Origin: Primulina eburnea
Lineage: Eukaryota > Streptophyta > Magnoliopsida > Lamiales > Gesneriaceae
Assembly: GCF_022965805.1 (NCBI RefSeq)
Contig: NW_027330951.1
Span: forward strand, 124,001-188,000
Length of the DNA: 64,000 nt
Direction of reading: 5' to 3'
Shown in pieces: positions 20,210 through 32,241 of the stretch. The translations under genes were made by a program, and so were the position numbers. Position 1 is the stretch's first letter. Every line of letters begins with the position of its first letter. The notes under the pieces were generated by a model. That model searched no databases. It saw only the letters and a program-made list of their open reading frames with translations, and had not been told where the DNA came from.

Positions 20210-22896
20210 ATGGCAAACCAGATTCCAGCACATCTTTTGAACGCCATGGCTATCAACTTCAATTCAATTATGTCCATTACAGACGCTGATGTAAAGAAAG
20301 TATTTCAGCAACTGGAATCAGCAGGTTTAAAACCCTTTTTGGGTCTCTATGCTCAGGAAATTTATCCCAAAGAGCTTCACGACTTCTATTCAACAGGATT
20401 CATCAATTCTGATGAAAACATTGTTGCTACCATCAATAACAAAATAATGATCATCTCTGAAGATTATTTTGGAAATTTGTTTTCACTACCTTATGATGGG
20501 CTAGCACAATCAAAGCATCGGAAATCGAAGAAATGCAAACTTTACTCTCTGCAGATGGACGGAAAATCAAAGTTTCCGATCCCAAGAAGGAGTTAAAGCA
20601 CGAGGTGCAACTGCTGGCAGACATTGTAGCCAAAGGGCTTTTGGCGAAGGCTGGGTCCTTTGCTGCTCTGACTCTAGAAAAGTTTCAACTCATCACAGTA
20701 ATCATGACTGGACGACGAATCAACTGGAAGCATCTTCTATTCACTATTCTGAAGAACATGTTCTCTTCTGCTAAGCAATCCAAAGGTTTTGCTGTCCAGC
20801 TCAGTTATCTGCTGAAAAACCAAGGGTTAATTGCTGATGATTCTGACAGATTATCAAGATTCAAGGTGTTCAATGCTAAAAACATTCTACCATCAAAAAC
20901 CAAATTAGATCTTTCTCCTGAGAAATTCATCAAGATCAAGAAGGAAATTGGGATGGAGCAGGCTGCTCCCAAATCAGTCAAAGTTGCCAAGAACTTGACA
21001 AAGAAGAAAGAGTCAAAACGCAAACTGATTCTCAGTGATTCTGATAGTCAGAAGACTCTACCTCTTCAAATTGTCAAGAAACCAAGGACACTGAAGACCA
21101 AATCAGTTGATCATGTTAAATCCACATCCACTGATCAGGAAATGGATACAGGAATTCAGCAGCCAATTCAGAATGTTATCACAAAGGAAGTTTCAGTTGC
21201 ATCCTTAACTGAGGATCAGTTACCACTATCCTTATTTCTGCCAAACATCACTGCATCCAGCAAATCATCAAAACTTCCAGGGGTCAAAGCTCCACTGATT
21301 AGTATCTCATCTTACTCTTCTTTGCCGTTTGCCAGACCCACCGGAATAATACTCAGAGAAAATATTGACGCAACTACATCAGGATTAACTATCCCACACA
21401 TTTTGAGTGACTCTAAGGGCAAGAGTAAACTTCAAGAAGAACCCAGACCCTCAAATGCAATTCAGACTCACATTGACCTCATCTGGCAAGAATTCAATAC
21501 ATTTGCAGCAGAGAAGCATCAAGTTTTTGAGGAATGGGTCAATTTCAGAGTTAATGTTTTTGCTAAGGAACTGCGCAACAAATCCAAGTTGAAAAGATTT
21601 GTTGATCTAGAACGACTAGTGTTAAAAACAGTTAAGGCCTCCTCTATTCAGCAAGCTTTGCAAAGGAAGAAATATTTCTTCAACTTATATCGGGAACAAA
21701 AGTTGCAGCAAATAGTTGCTGAACTCAGGCAAAACTTTAATCCCCTTAGTCCAACTGCATTCAACGACAAAGCAGTCTATGCTCAATTGGAAACAGATCT
21801 GATCACACTGCAAGCAGAAATTAAAGACTGGGAAATGAGTCAAGAACTGATCATCCCAGAGATGTCTCAAAAAATTGCTGAAGAAGCTCCAGCTGAACAT
21901 TCAGTTGGAAACCTAGTCACGGATCTTGCTGGTTCTTCATCTCAACCAGAAGGTATTTCATCAATTGCTCTATCTTCATTCGAGACAACACCTACAACTA
22001 ATACTCCTAAGATGTATTCTGAGGCTGAGCTGAAATTGGGAAACATTGATGAAGTCGTTCAGTCAGTCGTTAAGGAAATATCTACAGTTGATCACTCTGC
22101 TGATCAAATCAATCCGGAGGTCACTATTGCTTTGAAAGAACCTGGACAACCTGATCTATCTACTGATCCGGTTCACTCCACTAATGAGACAGACACTTTG
22201 ATCAATCATCCTTTAGAGGCACCAACTTCAGTTCTTTTGTCATCTGCTGAACAGAACCCTTCTTCACCACCTCAGGATCTAGATGAAATCACTGCTGATG
22301 ATATTCCAGTTCAAGGAGAAATAGCTGAAACTGATATTTCAGTTCAAAATGTTATTGAATCAGTCTCAACTGATCAAACTTTGGTTATTTCTGAGCACAT
22401 CTCTAAAGAACCAGGAACATCTTATCAGTCTCCTCCTTCATCTTCTACAGATGTTGAACTTATCTTGGAAGAAGTTCAGCACTTACAGAATAAGATGGAG
22501 CAAATGATCTCTACCATCTCCAAAATTCAGAACACACAATTATCTCACACTCTAAAGCTGGACCATTCACATGCGTCCAACTTAGAGAAACTGAATAAAC
22601 TTCAGAAAAATATGGACTCTCTTGACCAAATTGTAAAGGATCTGAAGCAGGGACTAATCAACTCTTTCTCTACAAATCAGGATGTCAACAGTCAACGAAT
22701 TGGGCGACTGGAAACCTCCGTTTCAAAGCAGATAGAATTACTGCAGATTTCCTTCACTACTATGGCCACAAGTATCTCATCAGATGTAAAACTTCTATCC
22801 ATCGATGTTAAAAAGCTCTCAGACAAAATGGAGGTATTTGACAAAAAGGGGAAAGCAGCTGAAACAACTGATATCATTTGTCCAGTTATTTTGTGA
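20210..22896 (+). pseudogene. Extra sense ORF of C (aORF), long coiled-coil protein, one frameshift
   Basis: It starts MANQIPAHLLNAMAINFNSI at 20210. The first 128 codons leave frame near 20500-20535; the next frame is open for 787 codons to 22896, and the sense of the sequence continues across the shift. The N-terminal part (to about 20930) is globular and reminds me of domains annotated as putative plant transposon protein in retroelements (memory, unverified). The centre is Ser/Thr/Pro/Glu-rich and low in order. The C-terminal 130 residues (about 22450-22850) form heptad-like helices (EEVQHLQNKMEQM, NLEKLNKLQKNMDSL). I see no signal peptide or membrane helix, so it is unlike a typical envelope protein although it sits where SIRE elements carry an env-like ORF. 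Confidence 0.7.
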
Positions 22897-23057
22897 TTCA
22901 GTTAAGTTGAAGAATTAATCAGACTATTATTATCAACTGATATCATTTTCTCAGACGTTATATTATCTACAAGGAACCCAGCTATTCTATGATTCAGTTG
23001 CGTAATATATTATCAACAAATAGCTGAATTAAATCTCTTGGTTTTGTCAAACACCAT

Positions 23058-23068
23058 AAAGGGGGAAA
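23058..23068 (+). promoter_or_regulatory. Polypurine tract of C
   Basis: AAAGGGGGAAA ends one base before the 3' LTR at 23070; plus-strand primer site. Confidence 0.9.
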
Positions 23069-23069
23069 T

Positions 23070-24053
23070 TGTTGGAAACTAAATTCTGGAGTTTTGACAA
23101 AACATAAATCAATCGATTAAATCAACTAATACGCGAAAGCAAATTTGGCAGCTGGACTTATCAACTGAAATCAGCTGACACAAACTGATCAGTTGAGAAC
23201 TTATCAGTTAAAACATTCAACCGAAAATACTAAAGCTTCTCAACTGAAGATACCTCGGGAAAGATCATTCAACAGATAGAAAGACATATCAGACAGCAAC
23301 TGAATATGGAAAGTCGCACCTCGATCACTACAGCATAGAACAATGTGTTTCGGCTATTGCATTTAAGACGCCGTATCACAATCAATGAAGAGAACATCGC
23401 CCAAAGGAATAATGAAGAAGCAATCAACGGATACATAAATTAAAAGTTACTGTTGAAAAGACAAGTCTATAAATATGACTAAAGAGCAGTTGAAGAATGA
23501 CGACAATCTATCAATCTCAAACTTGCTATTACTCTGTCAAAATCTCAACTCACTCTTATTAGACTTATTCGTAGCAATCAAGGCTACAAGTTGAGCAAAC
23601 CAGCACTCTGTAATATTGATAATTCAATAAGTGCTAAAGTTCAGTTACTTACAGAGATCATTGTATTATACTAAGAGTTTCAGTTTAGGCAATAGTTAAG
23701 TCCTAACTGAAGTGGGTCTGTACAAGTGTTGTACTCGATCAAAGTCTTTTAGTGAATATCCTATCCTTGAGATAGAAGGGGTGACGTAGGAGTTATTCAA
23801 ATCTCCGAACATCCAGAAACATATTGTGTTGTCTTTACTGCAGCCTTTCATTTTCAGTTAGATATTCTATCTTTCAATCAGTTTATTTTCCGCAACTGCT
23901 TATTCAGTTTAACTGATTGTTATTGACCGACGGGATATTTAGTTCAGTTTGTAATAAAACTGAACTACCTTTTTCAAAGAACATTTAAATTCATAGAAGT
24001 GTTTATTCAACCCCCCCTTCTAAACACTCCTTAGTCAATAACCGATCCTATCA
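23070..24053 (+). repeat. 3' LTR of C
   Basis: 984 bp, almost identical to the 5' LTR. Differences seen by eye are about fifteen substitutions, a one-base indel and a shorter C tract. TATA box at 23468-23475. It is followed by the duplication TCATC. Confidence 0.93.
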
Positions 24054-24265
24054 TCATCTTTTCATGTTCAAACTCATTTTTATCATGTTGAATTATTTTT
24101 AAGTTTTTGTTTTGAAACACAATATTTACTTCGCTGTTACTTTTAAGTTAAATCTATTTATCAGTTTATTTTATAAATGATGCATGTTATTTATTTAAAG
24201 AGAAATTTTTTTAATAATTCCACAGCATTACGAATACGAAATACGGGCCTCTACATGTCCATTCA
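24054..24265 (+). repeat. Old LTR fragment H1, part 3 (probable LTR end)
   Basis: AT-rich, with TTATTTATAAA and a T-rich stretch in the same order as the end of the L-element LTRs (51575-51649). It probably ends near CTCTACA at about 24265, but no primer site follows, so the LTR is not attached to its own internal region. Confidence 0.5.
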
Positions 24266-24559
24266 TACAGATGGGTGATCATATGATGATGCACTGAACA
24301 ACCCTCCCTCGGACTGTCCAAGTGGTTCTCACTTATCGAGTGGAATAGTCCGCAGTTATGGTTGTACACCATTAGTCCTTACCCGGGACAATGTAGAGGC
24401 TATATGTACTAGCATGCACTAGTGACTACTAACATGTATAAATTCCCATACATATTCTGGTGGAGTCAAGAATTAAATTAACATATGAGTTAATTATATA
24501 ATTAAATAATGGTTATTTAATTTAATTAATAAATATATATACATTTTATATGGTGATAT

Positions 24560-24601
<42 letters not shown>

Positions 24602-25417
24602 ATTAATATATAATGTATTATCAAAAGTTGATAAACTTGTTATATATTAATAATATGAAAATTTAATTATAATGAAAATATAGAGTCCTTGTGGGAGATG
24701 GACTCCTAATTAGATTAGAAGTCTCACTCTAAAAATACACCATTAGGGCTCATTGTTGGATGATAAAAAATAGCACACAAAATTGAATACTCTTTGGCAA
24801 CAATTCTCGGCCACTTCACAAAATTTGGGAGAAGAAATTTTGGCCAAAAAGCAAATTGGATTTGCTTAATTAATGATTGAGAATCATTATTTATTGGTTA
24901 ATGATTGATTAAGAATCAACAAGCACAAAATTTACCAAAATATTCCCACTTTGAAAATAAACTTCGGTCATCTTGACTTGGTGAAGAAATATTTTCAGCC
25001 TTCCTTGTTCTTCCACCGTCGCGCCGTCGTCGCTGCACCGTCTCCAGATTTTGGAAATTCGGAGGCTACAGTCTCAACACACAATTCGTTTGGATTTTCT
25101 CGTGCAAACCAAATGAGGAAAGCAGTCTTCGATCGTGGACCTTATTAGGCGATCAAAGGAGAACAGCCGTTCGTAGAAATATACAAGAAGTGCTATCTCC
25201 GCTTAAAAACCAGAATAGATTGGAGTTCAGCGTTTAATACGCAAAGGTATAACTCTAAACACCCTATGAATGTTTTTAAACACACGACGCCCAAGCAAAA
25301 TTTTGGAACTTCTGCTGCGTCTTGGGTGCGAAAATACAATGTCACAACAATATGTTTATTGGATGAATATATTATGTTATTCACTAAATATAGATGGAAT
25401 CAGGGATCGAAGAAAAT
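24266..25417 (+). repeat. LTR-like fragment, relative of the 2171-bp solo LTR
   Basis: Between 24288 and 24400 it shares several blocks with the solo LTR (2345-2455): GCACTGAACAACCCTCC, CAAGTGGTTCTCACTTATCG, TTATGGTTGTACA and ACCCGGGACAA. The rest is AT-rich and non-coding. Termini were not found; the last 80 bases or so before ATAGC may belong to the pararetrovirus fragment that resumes at 34184. A frame at 24951-25148 is not supported as a gene. Confidence 0.5.
24563..24598. repeat. (AT)n microsatellite
   Basis: About eighteen AT units inside the LTR-like fragment. Confidence 0.9.
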
Positions 25418-25422
25418 ATAGC

Positions 25423-27359
25423 TGTGGGGACCCGGGCTCTAATTTTTTTCTTTGGGATTAACACGGATCATTAATATAAAAAGTGGATCAAATTTTTGCT
25501 TTTACATTAACTCAAATGAAAGTTAACATAAGAAGATTCTATGTTATTCAACAACATAATATACAAACATAAGATACAAATATGTCTGGTTCCAAACCAT
25601 ATTCGACAACTAGTAATTAAATACAGTACATGCCAAAAGTACAACTACTAGTTCTTCTGCTATGCCCGAGATCTCCACGCTATGTCCATCTCTCATCCTC
25701 TGCGTGACCCAGATCCTGCCCCACCTGTTGTTATGCACACATACAGACATAACAACAGCCGGAAACTCCGGTGAGAACAAATCCCAGTATAAACATGTAT
25801 ACATGCATATAATCAATTAAACATGAAACATGCTATCATGAATGACATCATATGCACATGCAATGCAATGCGAATCAAACCATGTCTGGACTCGACTCGA
25901 CTAGAACTCTAGGGATCCCGGTGTGAATAAGACGTCAATGGCTGTCACCTACCCTCCCACTCGGGGTGACTGTACGTCTTATTCCTAGACTTCGGTCTGA
26001 GCTGTATCAACGACTGCAATAAGAGTAATGGCTACTCCTAAGCTGAGATACACCGAACATCTAGATAGTTGACAATGACTGTCAACGACGCTCCTATCTT
26101 AAATGCAATGAATATCAATCTGTAAACAAAGCATGGCAAGATTTGTATACAAGTTCTATGAACAAATCTATAAACAATCATAATCAAATCTAGATATAAA
26201 CAATAAAACAAGTATGTGATTTTGGTTGGGAAACTCAAATGTGATCTCATTTGAGTCGTAATTCCCCAAACAAAACATGTACTATACCTTTCGTCGCACA
26301 GTTGCTGTCACGGTCGCCAAACTGAATCTGAAATGGAAATGTTGATATACAATCTATCAATCTCTAATCTAAATCAACACATATCCAATTCACTACGTGA
26401 TCTCGATACAATTTGACGGCATAACGACGTAATTCTCGATACCGGTCAATCCAATTCTTAACAGATATCCACACTATCTCATTCTCAATCATTCTCATTC
26501 ATAATCCAATACAATATCCATCCAAAACACAATAATTCTGCCCCAATAATTCATAAACCATACTGAAATTCATAGGAAATGCATATGATATCATTTCTTT
26601 GATCCGTTTACAAATATATCATGCTCAATACGTCAAGAACACAATATAACTATCATATTCTAATTTCCCAAACATCTGAATTTCGAAATCTGTTGAAATT
26701 ACATAAAACTTACATCACTTTGTAGCTAGTAACGAGAGGAGCTCAAAACCGCAGTCGGATTTGAATTTGGATGGCTCAATCTTCTAAAATCACAATTACA
26801 AGTGAAAGGAAACTTGAAAGCCTTTCTTCCTCAGAAATCCCCGGTTCTTGCTAATGAAATGAGAAGAATTCGAGGCAAATCTGTATATATACCTTGCATA
26901 TTTTCGTACACATGGCAATCCATTTGGACTACACGTCTCGCGCATATGCGCGGACACTACTCGCGCATGTGCGCGAGACCTACTGTCTCGGCAGCTTGGC
27001 AGAAATCACGCTCGCGCATATGCGCCACTTATCTCGCGCATATGCGCCCAAGCTTCTGGACCGACCGCGAATATGCGCGACTAAACTCGCGCATGTGCGC
27101 CATAGCTGCTGGAGGTATCGCGCATATGCGCGCATTGTCTCGCGCATGTGCGCCGAGGCTACTGGAATTCACGCGCATGTGCGCGCATATCTTCGCGCAT
27201 GTGCGCTGGAGCTTCGACCCTTCTCATTTCTTTTGATTGTCTCCTCATCTTTAATGTACATTTTCCTTTTCTTTTCTAGTCCACTATAATACATCTACAA
27301 TCACCTTAATTATCAACAATATCAGTCTGATTATGATAACTAAATCTTCGAGCCTTACA
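25423..27359 (-). repeat. 3' LTR of D
   Basis: On the plus strand it reads TGTGGGGACC...GAGCCTTACA. In element direction the palindrome array (26940-27206) comes first, then a TATATATA stretch at 26884-26891, then transcribed AT-rich sequence. Frames inside are repeat artefacts. Confidence 0.93.
26940..27206. repeat. GC-rich palindrome array, GCGCATRTGCGC type (D 3' LTR)
   Basis: Ten copies of GCGCATATGCGC or GCGCATGTGCGC (one reads GCGAATATGCGC) lie 153-420 bases from the LTR start, separated by 10-35 unrelated bases. The same ten units, one base better, are at 33759-34025 in the 5' LTR. The TATATATA stretch lies about 50 bases beyond the array in element direction. Confidence 0.9.
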
Positions 27360-27376
27360 TTTCTCCCCCTCTAAGA
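27360..27376 (-). promoter_or_regulatory. Polypurine tract of D
   Basis: On the minus strand AGAGGGGGAGAAA directly precedes the 3' LTR; CGAGGACGAAATC lies just upstream, as in E, E2 and F. Confidence 0.88.
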
Positions 27377-27455
27377 AATGATTTCGTCCTCGAAATTGTA
27401 GATGATCAGTTCAATTACATACAAAATGCAATACAAGCAAAATTTCATACGTACA

Positions 27456-29540
27456 TCATGTAAATAACTCGGGATATCTTTGTCTCATGATTGTCTCTGT
27501 CTCCCAAGTCGCTTCCTCAACGCCATGACGACTCCACTGAACTTTCACAAGTGGAATAATCTTTGTTCTGAGCTTCTTTTCTTTCCGATCAAGGATCTGT
27601 ATCGGTTGTTCCACGTAGCTCAAGGTCTGATCAAGTTCAGCTTCGTCAGGTTGAATGACATGAGAAACATCTGGCATATATCTTCGTAACATTGATACAT
27701 GAAACACGTCATGTATTCCGGATAGAGAAGGAGGAAGTGCAAGTCGATAAGCTCGATCGCCAATCTTCTCAAGAATCTCGTAAGGACCAATGTATCGAGG
27801 AGATAGTTTCCCGCGTTTGCCAAATCTTACAACGCCTCTGAAAGGGGAAATATTTAAGAATACTCTATCTCCTGCCTCAAATACTAACGGTCTACGTCTG
27901 ATATTGGCGTACTTTGCTTGTCGATCTTGTGCTATCTTCATTCTCTTCTGAATGACTTTCACCTTCTCCGTCATGTCACGAATCATATCTGGCCCAAGTT
28001 CTGGTACCTCTGCAACGTCATCCCAGTATAGCGGAGATCTGCACTTCTTACCATATAAAGCTTCAAACGGTGCCATCTCAATGCTCGTCTGGTAGCTATT
28101 GTTGTAAGAGAATTCGCAAAGAGGTAGAGAATCTTGCCAACCAATGCCAAAATCTAGCACGACGGCTCTCAACATATCCTCTAGAGTCTGGATAGTCCGT
28201 TCTGACTGTCCGTCTGTCTGAGGATGATAAGCAGTACTCAGGTGTAATGTCGTACCTAGAGCCTGCTGTAAGCTGTGCCAAAAGTGAGAAGTGAATCGTG
28301 GATCACGATCTGATACGATAGACTTCGGCACTCCATGCAACCTGACTACCTCTCGAATATAAATCTCCGCCATCTGATCCTGTCTATACATCATTCTGTA
28401 TGGAATGAAACAAGCAGATTTGGTCAATCTGTCAATAATAACCCAAATCGCATCGCAGCCTCTGGATGATCGTGGTAACTTCGTCACAAAATCCATGGAA
28501 ATGTGATCCCATTTCCATTCTGAAATGGCTAAACTTAGAAGTAATCCACCAGGCTTCTTCCTCTCAGCTTTCACCTGTTGGCAGTTCAAACACTTAGACA
28601 CAAATTCGGCAATGTCTGACTTCATTTGCTTCCACCAGAACTGTGTCTTCAAGTCATTATACATCTTCCTGCCACCAGGATGAATGCTGAACCGACTACA
28701 ATGTGCCTCTGTCAGAATCTGCTGTCTTAAATCTGTAACATCTGGCACAACTAGACGGTTATTCACATACAACACATGATCTCGTACCTGATATTCTGAT
28801 ACATGCCCTGATCTGACCATTTGGATCGATTTCTGCACATTCTGATCGGTTCTTTGTGCTTCCTTGATCCTCATAATCAAATCGGGCTCAACTTGGATCG
28901 TAAAAAGTCGTAGTGGCTTACTATATGTATCAAATTCTAATCCAGATGTACAGTAATTTTCAACTAACTTGTTAACACCTATCGTCGATAAGGACAAAGA
29001 ACATACCTTACGACTCAAGGCATCTGCTGCTGCATTTGACTTCCCTGGATAATATTTGATTTCACAGTCAAAGTCTTTCAAAAGATCTAGCCATCTACGC
29101 TGCCTAATATTCAGCTCTGATTGAGAAAATAGGTACTTCAGGCTTTTGTGATCGGAGAAGATCTCAAATTTCTCGCCATAGAGATAATGACGCCAAATCT
29201 TTAATGCAAATACGATAGCCGCCAATTCTAGATCATGAATGGGGTATCGGATCTCGTGTGGCTTCAATTGTCTCGAGGCGTATGCGACCACATGACCTCG
29301 CTGCATAAGAACACATACCAAACCTCTGTGAGAGGCATCACAATATACAATGAAATCACTCGTACCTGAAGGTATCGTCAGTACTGGGGCACTGGTCAGT
29401 CTTTTCTTCAACTCTAGAAAGCTAGACTCGCACTCCTCTGACCAAACAAATGGTGCATTCTTTTGCGTCAATTGAGTTATTGGCTTTGCAATACTGGAGA
29501 AATCTTTGATAAATCTTCTGTAGTATCCGGCTAAGCCCAT
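27456..29540 (-). pseudogene. pol: Pol of D, second part: end of RT, RNase H, integrase, chromodomain
   Basis: 694 open codons after a TAA. RNase H has D68 (YCDASH), E105 and D130. Integrase has the zinc-binding H280, H287, C317, C320 and catalytic D350, D411, E447, with exactly 35 residues between D411 and E447. The GPYEIL motif (GPY/F module) is near residue 585. The chromodomain spans about 643-690 ([16 protein letters not shown]), the mark of chromoviruses and probably the reader that targets new copies to heterochromatin. All key residues are present; only the preceding TAA separates it from the RT core. Confidence 0.92.
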
Positions 29541-29552
29541 GAAACTGCGTAT

Positions 29553-30356
29553 TTATGGTACAGAAGTCGGTCTCGACCAGCTGATCACAGCTTCCACTTT
29601 ACTCGGATCAACAGAAATACCATCTCCAGAAATGATATGCCCCAAGAATACAACTCGATTCAGCCAAAACTCACACTTTGACAATTTAGCATACAATCTC
29701 TCATTTCTCAGTGTCTGCAACACAATCCTGAGATGTTCTGCATGCTCATTCCTATTCTTAGAATACACCAAAATGTCATCAATGAAGACAATCACAAATT
29801 CATCCAAATATTTCTGAAACACTTGGTTCATCAAGCCCATAAATACCGCAGGAACATTGGTTAAACCAAAAGGCATGACAATAAATTCGTAATGTCCATA
29901 CCTGGTTCGAAATGCTGTCTTTGGTATGTCTATATCTCGAACTCTGAGCTGATGATACCCAGAACGCAAATCAATCTTCGAATACACGGAGGATCCCTGC
30001 AACTGATCAAATAAATCATCAATCCTAGGCATAGGATATTTATTCTTGATCGTTGCCTTGTTCAGTTGCCTGTAATCAATACATAAACGCATCGAACCAT
30101 CTTTCTTTCGTACAAACAGCACCGGAGCGCCCCAAGGAGATACACTAGGTCTAATATATCCCTTGGCTAGAAGATCTTCTAACTGTGCTTTCAGTTCTTT
30201 TAGTTCGATGGGTGCCATCCTATACGGAGCCCTCGAAATAGGGACGGTACCTGGTGTAAGATCAAAACTGAAATCTACCTCTCGAAACGGAGGTAATCCT
30301 GGGATTTCATCTGGAAAAATATCTGGAAATTCCCGTACTACTGGCAAATCCGCCAA
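29553..30356 (-). pseudogene. pol: Pol of D, first part: reverse transcriptase core
   Basis: 267 codons, same frame as gag-protease upstream and integrase downstream. RT motifs: [19 protein letters not shown]129 in [21 protein letters not shown], and FIDDIL with D193 and D194. It ends at a TAA (29553-29555) where F reads Glu in VPEIRSF. A TAG at 30372-30374 cuts it from protease; F has Gln at that position. RT is therefore split from both neighbours by single point changes. Confidence 0.92.
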
Positions 30357-30371
30357 CGCCGGGCTCGACTT

Positions 30372-31988
30372 CTACATATCTACAGCATAAATAAAGAAAC
30401 CATCCGCTCCTTTCTGTAACAATCTGTTCATAGTAAGAGCCGAAATCAAGGGAATCCGAGATCTGGAACCCTTCCCGTAGAATTTCCACTCGTCTGTCAT
30501 CTCGGGTCTGAATCTGACAATCTTGTGGAAACAATCCACGGTAGCTCTGTACTTCGTTAGCATGTCAATACCAACTATACAGTCAAAATCAGCTAGACCC
30601 AACACTATACAATCTAGGTCAATCTCATGCCCCTCAAACTGTAGAATGCAATGTCTAACCGTAGTTACAGATATCAATCCACTTCCCAACGGAGAATTAA
30701 TAGATACAACTTCTAACAAAGACTCAACAGGCAATGAATGTAATAATGCAAATCGTTCTGATATGAATGTATGCGATGCACCTGTATCTATCAAGATATA
30801 AGCAGGATAACCATAAAGAGAGCAGTTACCTGCTATCACATCATCTGGTGCATCTTGTGCTTGCTCTTCGGTCAATGCAAACACTTGGGCCTGTTGCCTC
30901 GGAGGTTGACTCACCGTCTGACTACCTCGGCCTCTGGGTTGAGTCGGTGCTGGTGGAGGCTGAAAAGAGTGAACCGATGATGCCTGCCGCTCAAACTGAG
31001 GTACTGAACCGGATGCTCTTCCACTCTGGCCTTGCTGTACACCTCTCTGTGGATAGACTTTGGCAAAATGCCCCGGTTGCCTACAAATGTTACATCGGCC
31101 CGTAACTCCCTGGCACTGTTCAGTCGCATGCCTACCTCCACAAGAATTGCAGTAGACACCTGAAGTTCTTGAACTTTGATCAAAACCAGTCTGTCTTGAT
31201 CCGCTGGAGCTGAACGAACTGCTCCCAGGTCGCTTAAACTGTTTCCCCTTCGCCTTCAGCTGTTCCTTTCTGCCACTGCTACTACCACCACTATCAAATC
31301 TTGAAGGGGGTGGAATGGTAGGTGCTGGTGGTCTCGGTATCGGAGCAACATAAGGAGCACTCCGCTGCCTCAACAATCCTGCTTCTTCACCCTTGGCTCG
31401 ATTCAATGCATCCGCAAAGTTATTAGGTCTTCCCGTGTTTACCAAAGTAAAGATGTCCGGGTTCAAGCCATTTATGAATTGGTCCGCCACCGCCTCGTCA
31501 CTACCTGAAACATGGGGTGCAAAACGAAGCAAAGAAGAGAATTTGGCAACGTACTCCTCAATGTTCAGTGGCCCTTGCCTCAGATTGGCAAATTCAGCGC
31601 CTTTATCTTTACGGTAGGATACAGGGAAGAATCGCTGATAGAACTCAGTCTTGAACACTTTCCATGTAATCTCAGTGCCACGCTGTTCTTGTGCTCTTTT
31701 GATATTCAACCACCAATGTTTAGCAATGTCTTGCAGTTGATGGCCAATGAGCTTCACTCTCTTCTCATCACTGTACCCTAGAGACTCGAACAACATCTCA
31801 ACATCCTCCAACCAGCTTTCACATTCGATTGCATTTTCTGTACCCTTTAAGGTCGGTGGTCGGAATGACTGGAATCGCTTTAATAGGGTCTCCATGGGCG
31901 TAGCAGTAACATCCATCGTATCTCCGAATGTGCTACCCTGTTCTAGCGCTGGTGGTCGTACTGGCACAACTGCTCTTCTAGGAGGCAT
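30372..31988 (-). CDS. gag-pro: Gag-protease of D (538 residues)
   Basis: It starts MPPRRAVVPV at 31988. The gag core covers residues 30-210, with a basic linker to 275. The first zinc knuckle is CNSCGGRHATEQC (280-292); the second (299-312) has Tyr in place of its last Cys. Aspartic protease follows with [10 protein letters not shown] at 401-410. The frame ends at an in-frame TAG after protease, so as written it yields Gag-protease without RT. The frame is otherwise continuous with RT. Confidence 0.9.
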   Translation of the reverse strand: MPPRRAVVPVRPPALEQGSTFGDTMDVTATPMETLLKRFQSFRPPTLKGTENAIECESWLEDVEMLFESLGYSDEKRVKLIGHQLQDIAKHWWLNIKRAQEQRGTEITWKVFKTEFYQRFFPVSYRKDKGAEFANLRQGPLNIEEYVAKFSSLLRFAPHVSGSDEAVADQFINGLNPDIFTLVNTGRPNNFADALNRAKGEEAGLLRQRSAPYVAPIPRPPAPTIPPPSRFDSGGSSSGRKEQLKAKGKQFKRPGSSSFSSSGSRQTGFDQSSRTSGVYCNSCGGRHATEQCQGVTGRCNICRQPGHFAKVYPQRGVQQGQSGRASGSVPQFERQASSVHSFQPPPAPTQPRGRGSQTVSQPPRQQAQVFALTEEQAQDAPDDVIAGNCSLYGYPAYILIDTGASHTFISERFALLHSLPVESLLEVVSINSPLGSGLISVTTVRHCILQFEGHEIDLDCIVLGLADFDCIVGIDMLTKYRATVDCFHKIVRFRPEMTDEWKFYGKGSRSRIPLISALTMNRLLQKGADGFFIYAVDM

Positions 31989-32224
31989 GTATCTAATAAT
32001 CCAACTGATTAGAATACAAGATATACAACTGTCTCAGCCCTCCTCTAGTCAGTTACCTATGATCTAGAATTGGTTCCGATCCAGTTTATTACACGCTGTA
32101 ATCAGTCAAATAACAAACAACATGTAATAATGAAAGCAATAAAGCATGCTATCATATCAAAAGCAAGGAAGATGACTCGATCTACCCCGCTCATTCTATT
32201 CTATCTCAATCTACAGAACCTATG

Positions 32225-32236
32225 GCTCTGATACCA
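32225..32236 (-). promoter_or_regulatory. Primer-binding site of D
   Basis: GCTCTGATACCA on the plus strand, the complement of TGGTATCAGAGC, next to the 5' LTR. Confidence 0.92.
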
Positions 32237-32241
32237 CCTGT

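Larger units (their letters stand above)
12150..24053 (+). mobile_element. C: Ty1/copia element, SIRE/Maximus-like, with extra sense and antisense ORFs
   Basis: It starts TGTTGGAAA, ends TCCTATCA and is flanked by TCATC (12145-12149 and 24054-24058). Length is 11.9 kb with LTRs of 989 and 984 bp. Order: LTR, primer site, gag, protease-integrase-RT-RNase H (copia order), two antisense ORFs, a long sense ORF, polypurine tract, LTR. Length, zinc-knuckle gag and a large ORF after pol fit the SIRE/Maximus lineage. The LTRs differ at roughly fifteen positions plus a C-tract, so insertion is fairly recent, yet gag and pol carry stops. Confidence 0.92.

Noticed and set aside
20210..22896. Envelope protein call for the extra ORF
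   Set aside because: No signal peptide, membrane helix or cysteine pattern; only position agrees with the SIRE env-like ORF.
24951..25148. Small plus-strand frame near a possible host gene
   Set aside because: It has no recognised domain and lies in LTR-like sequence; not enough to call a gene.
26940..27206. CRISPR-like repeat-spacer look of the palindrome arrays
   Set aside because: Units are short (12 bases), degenerate, unevenly spaced and sit in LTRs of a plant genome with no cas genes. They are LTR arrays.
26802..27289. Arginine/alanine/histidine-rich frames in the arrays (also 10207-10692, 33621-34108, 36136-36489, 39106-39357, 44733-45153)
   Set aside because: Both strands and several frames are open at once because the palindrome lacks stops; the products are repeat artefacts with no domain.
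30372..30374. Programmed stop readthrough between protease and RT in D
   Set aside because: The related element F has Gln there, and the bases after TAG do not fit the known CAR-YYA readthrough context; a point mutation is simpler.
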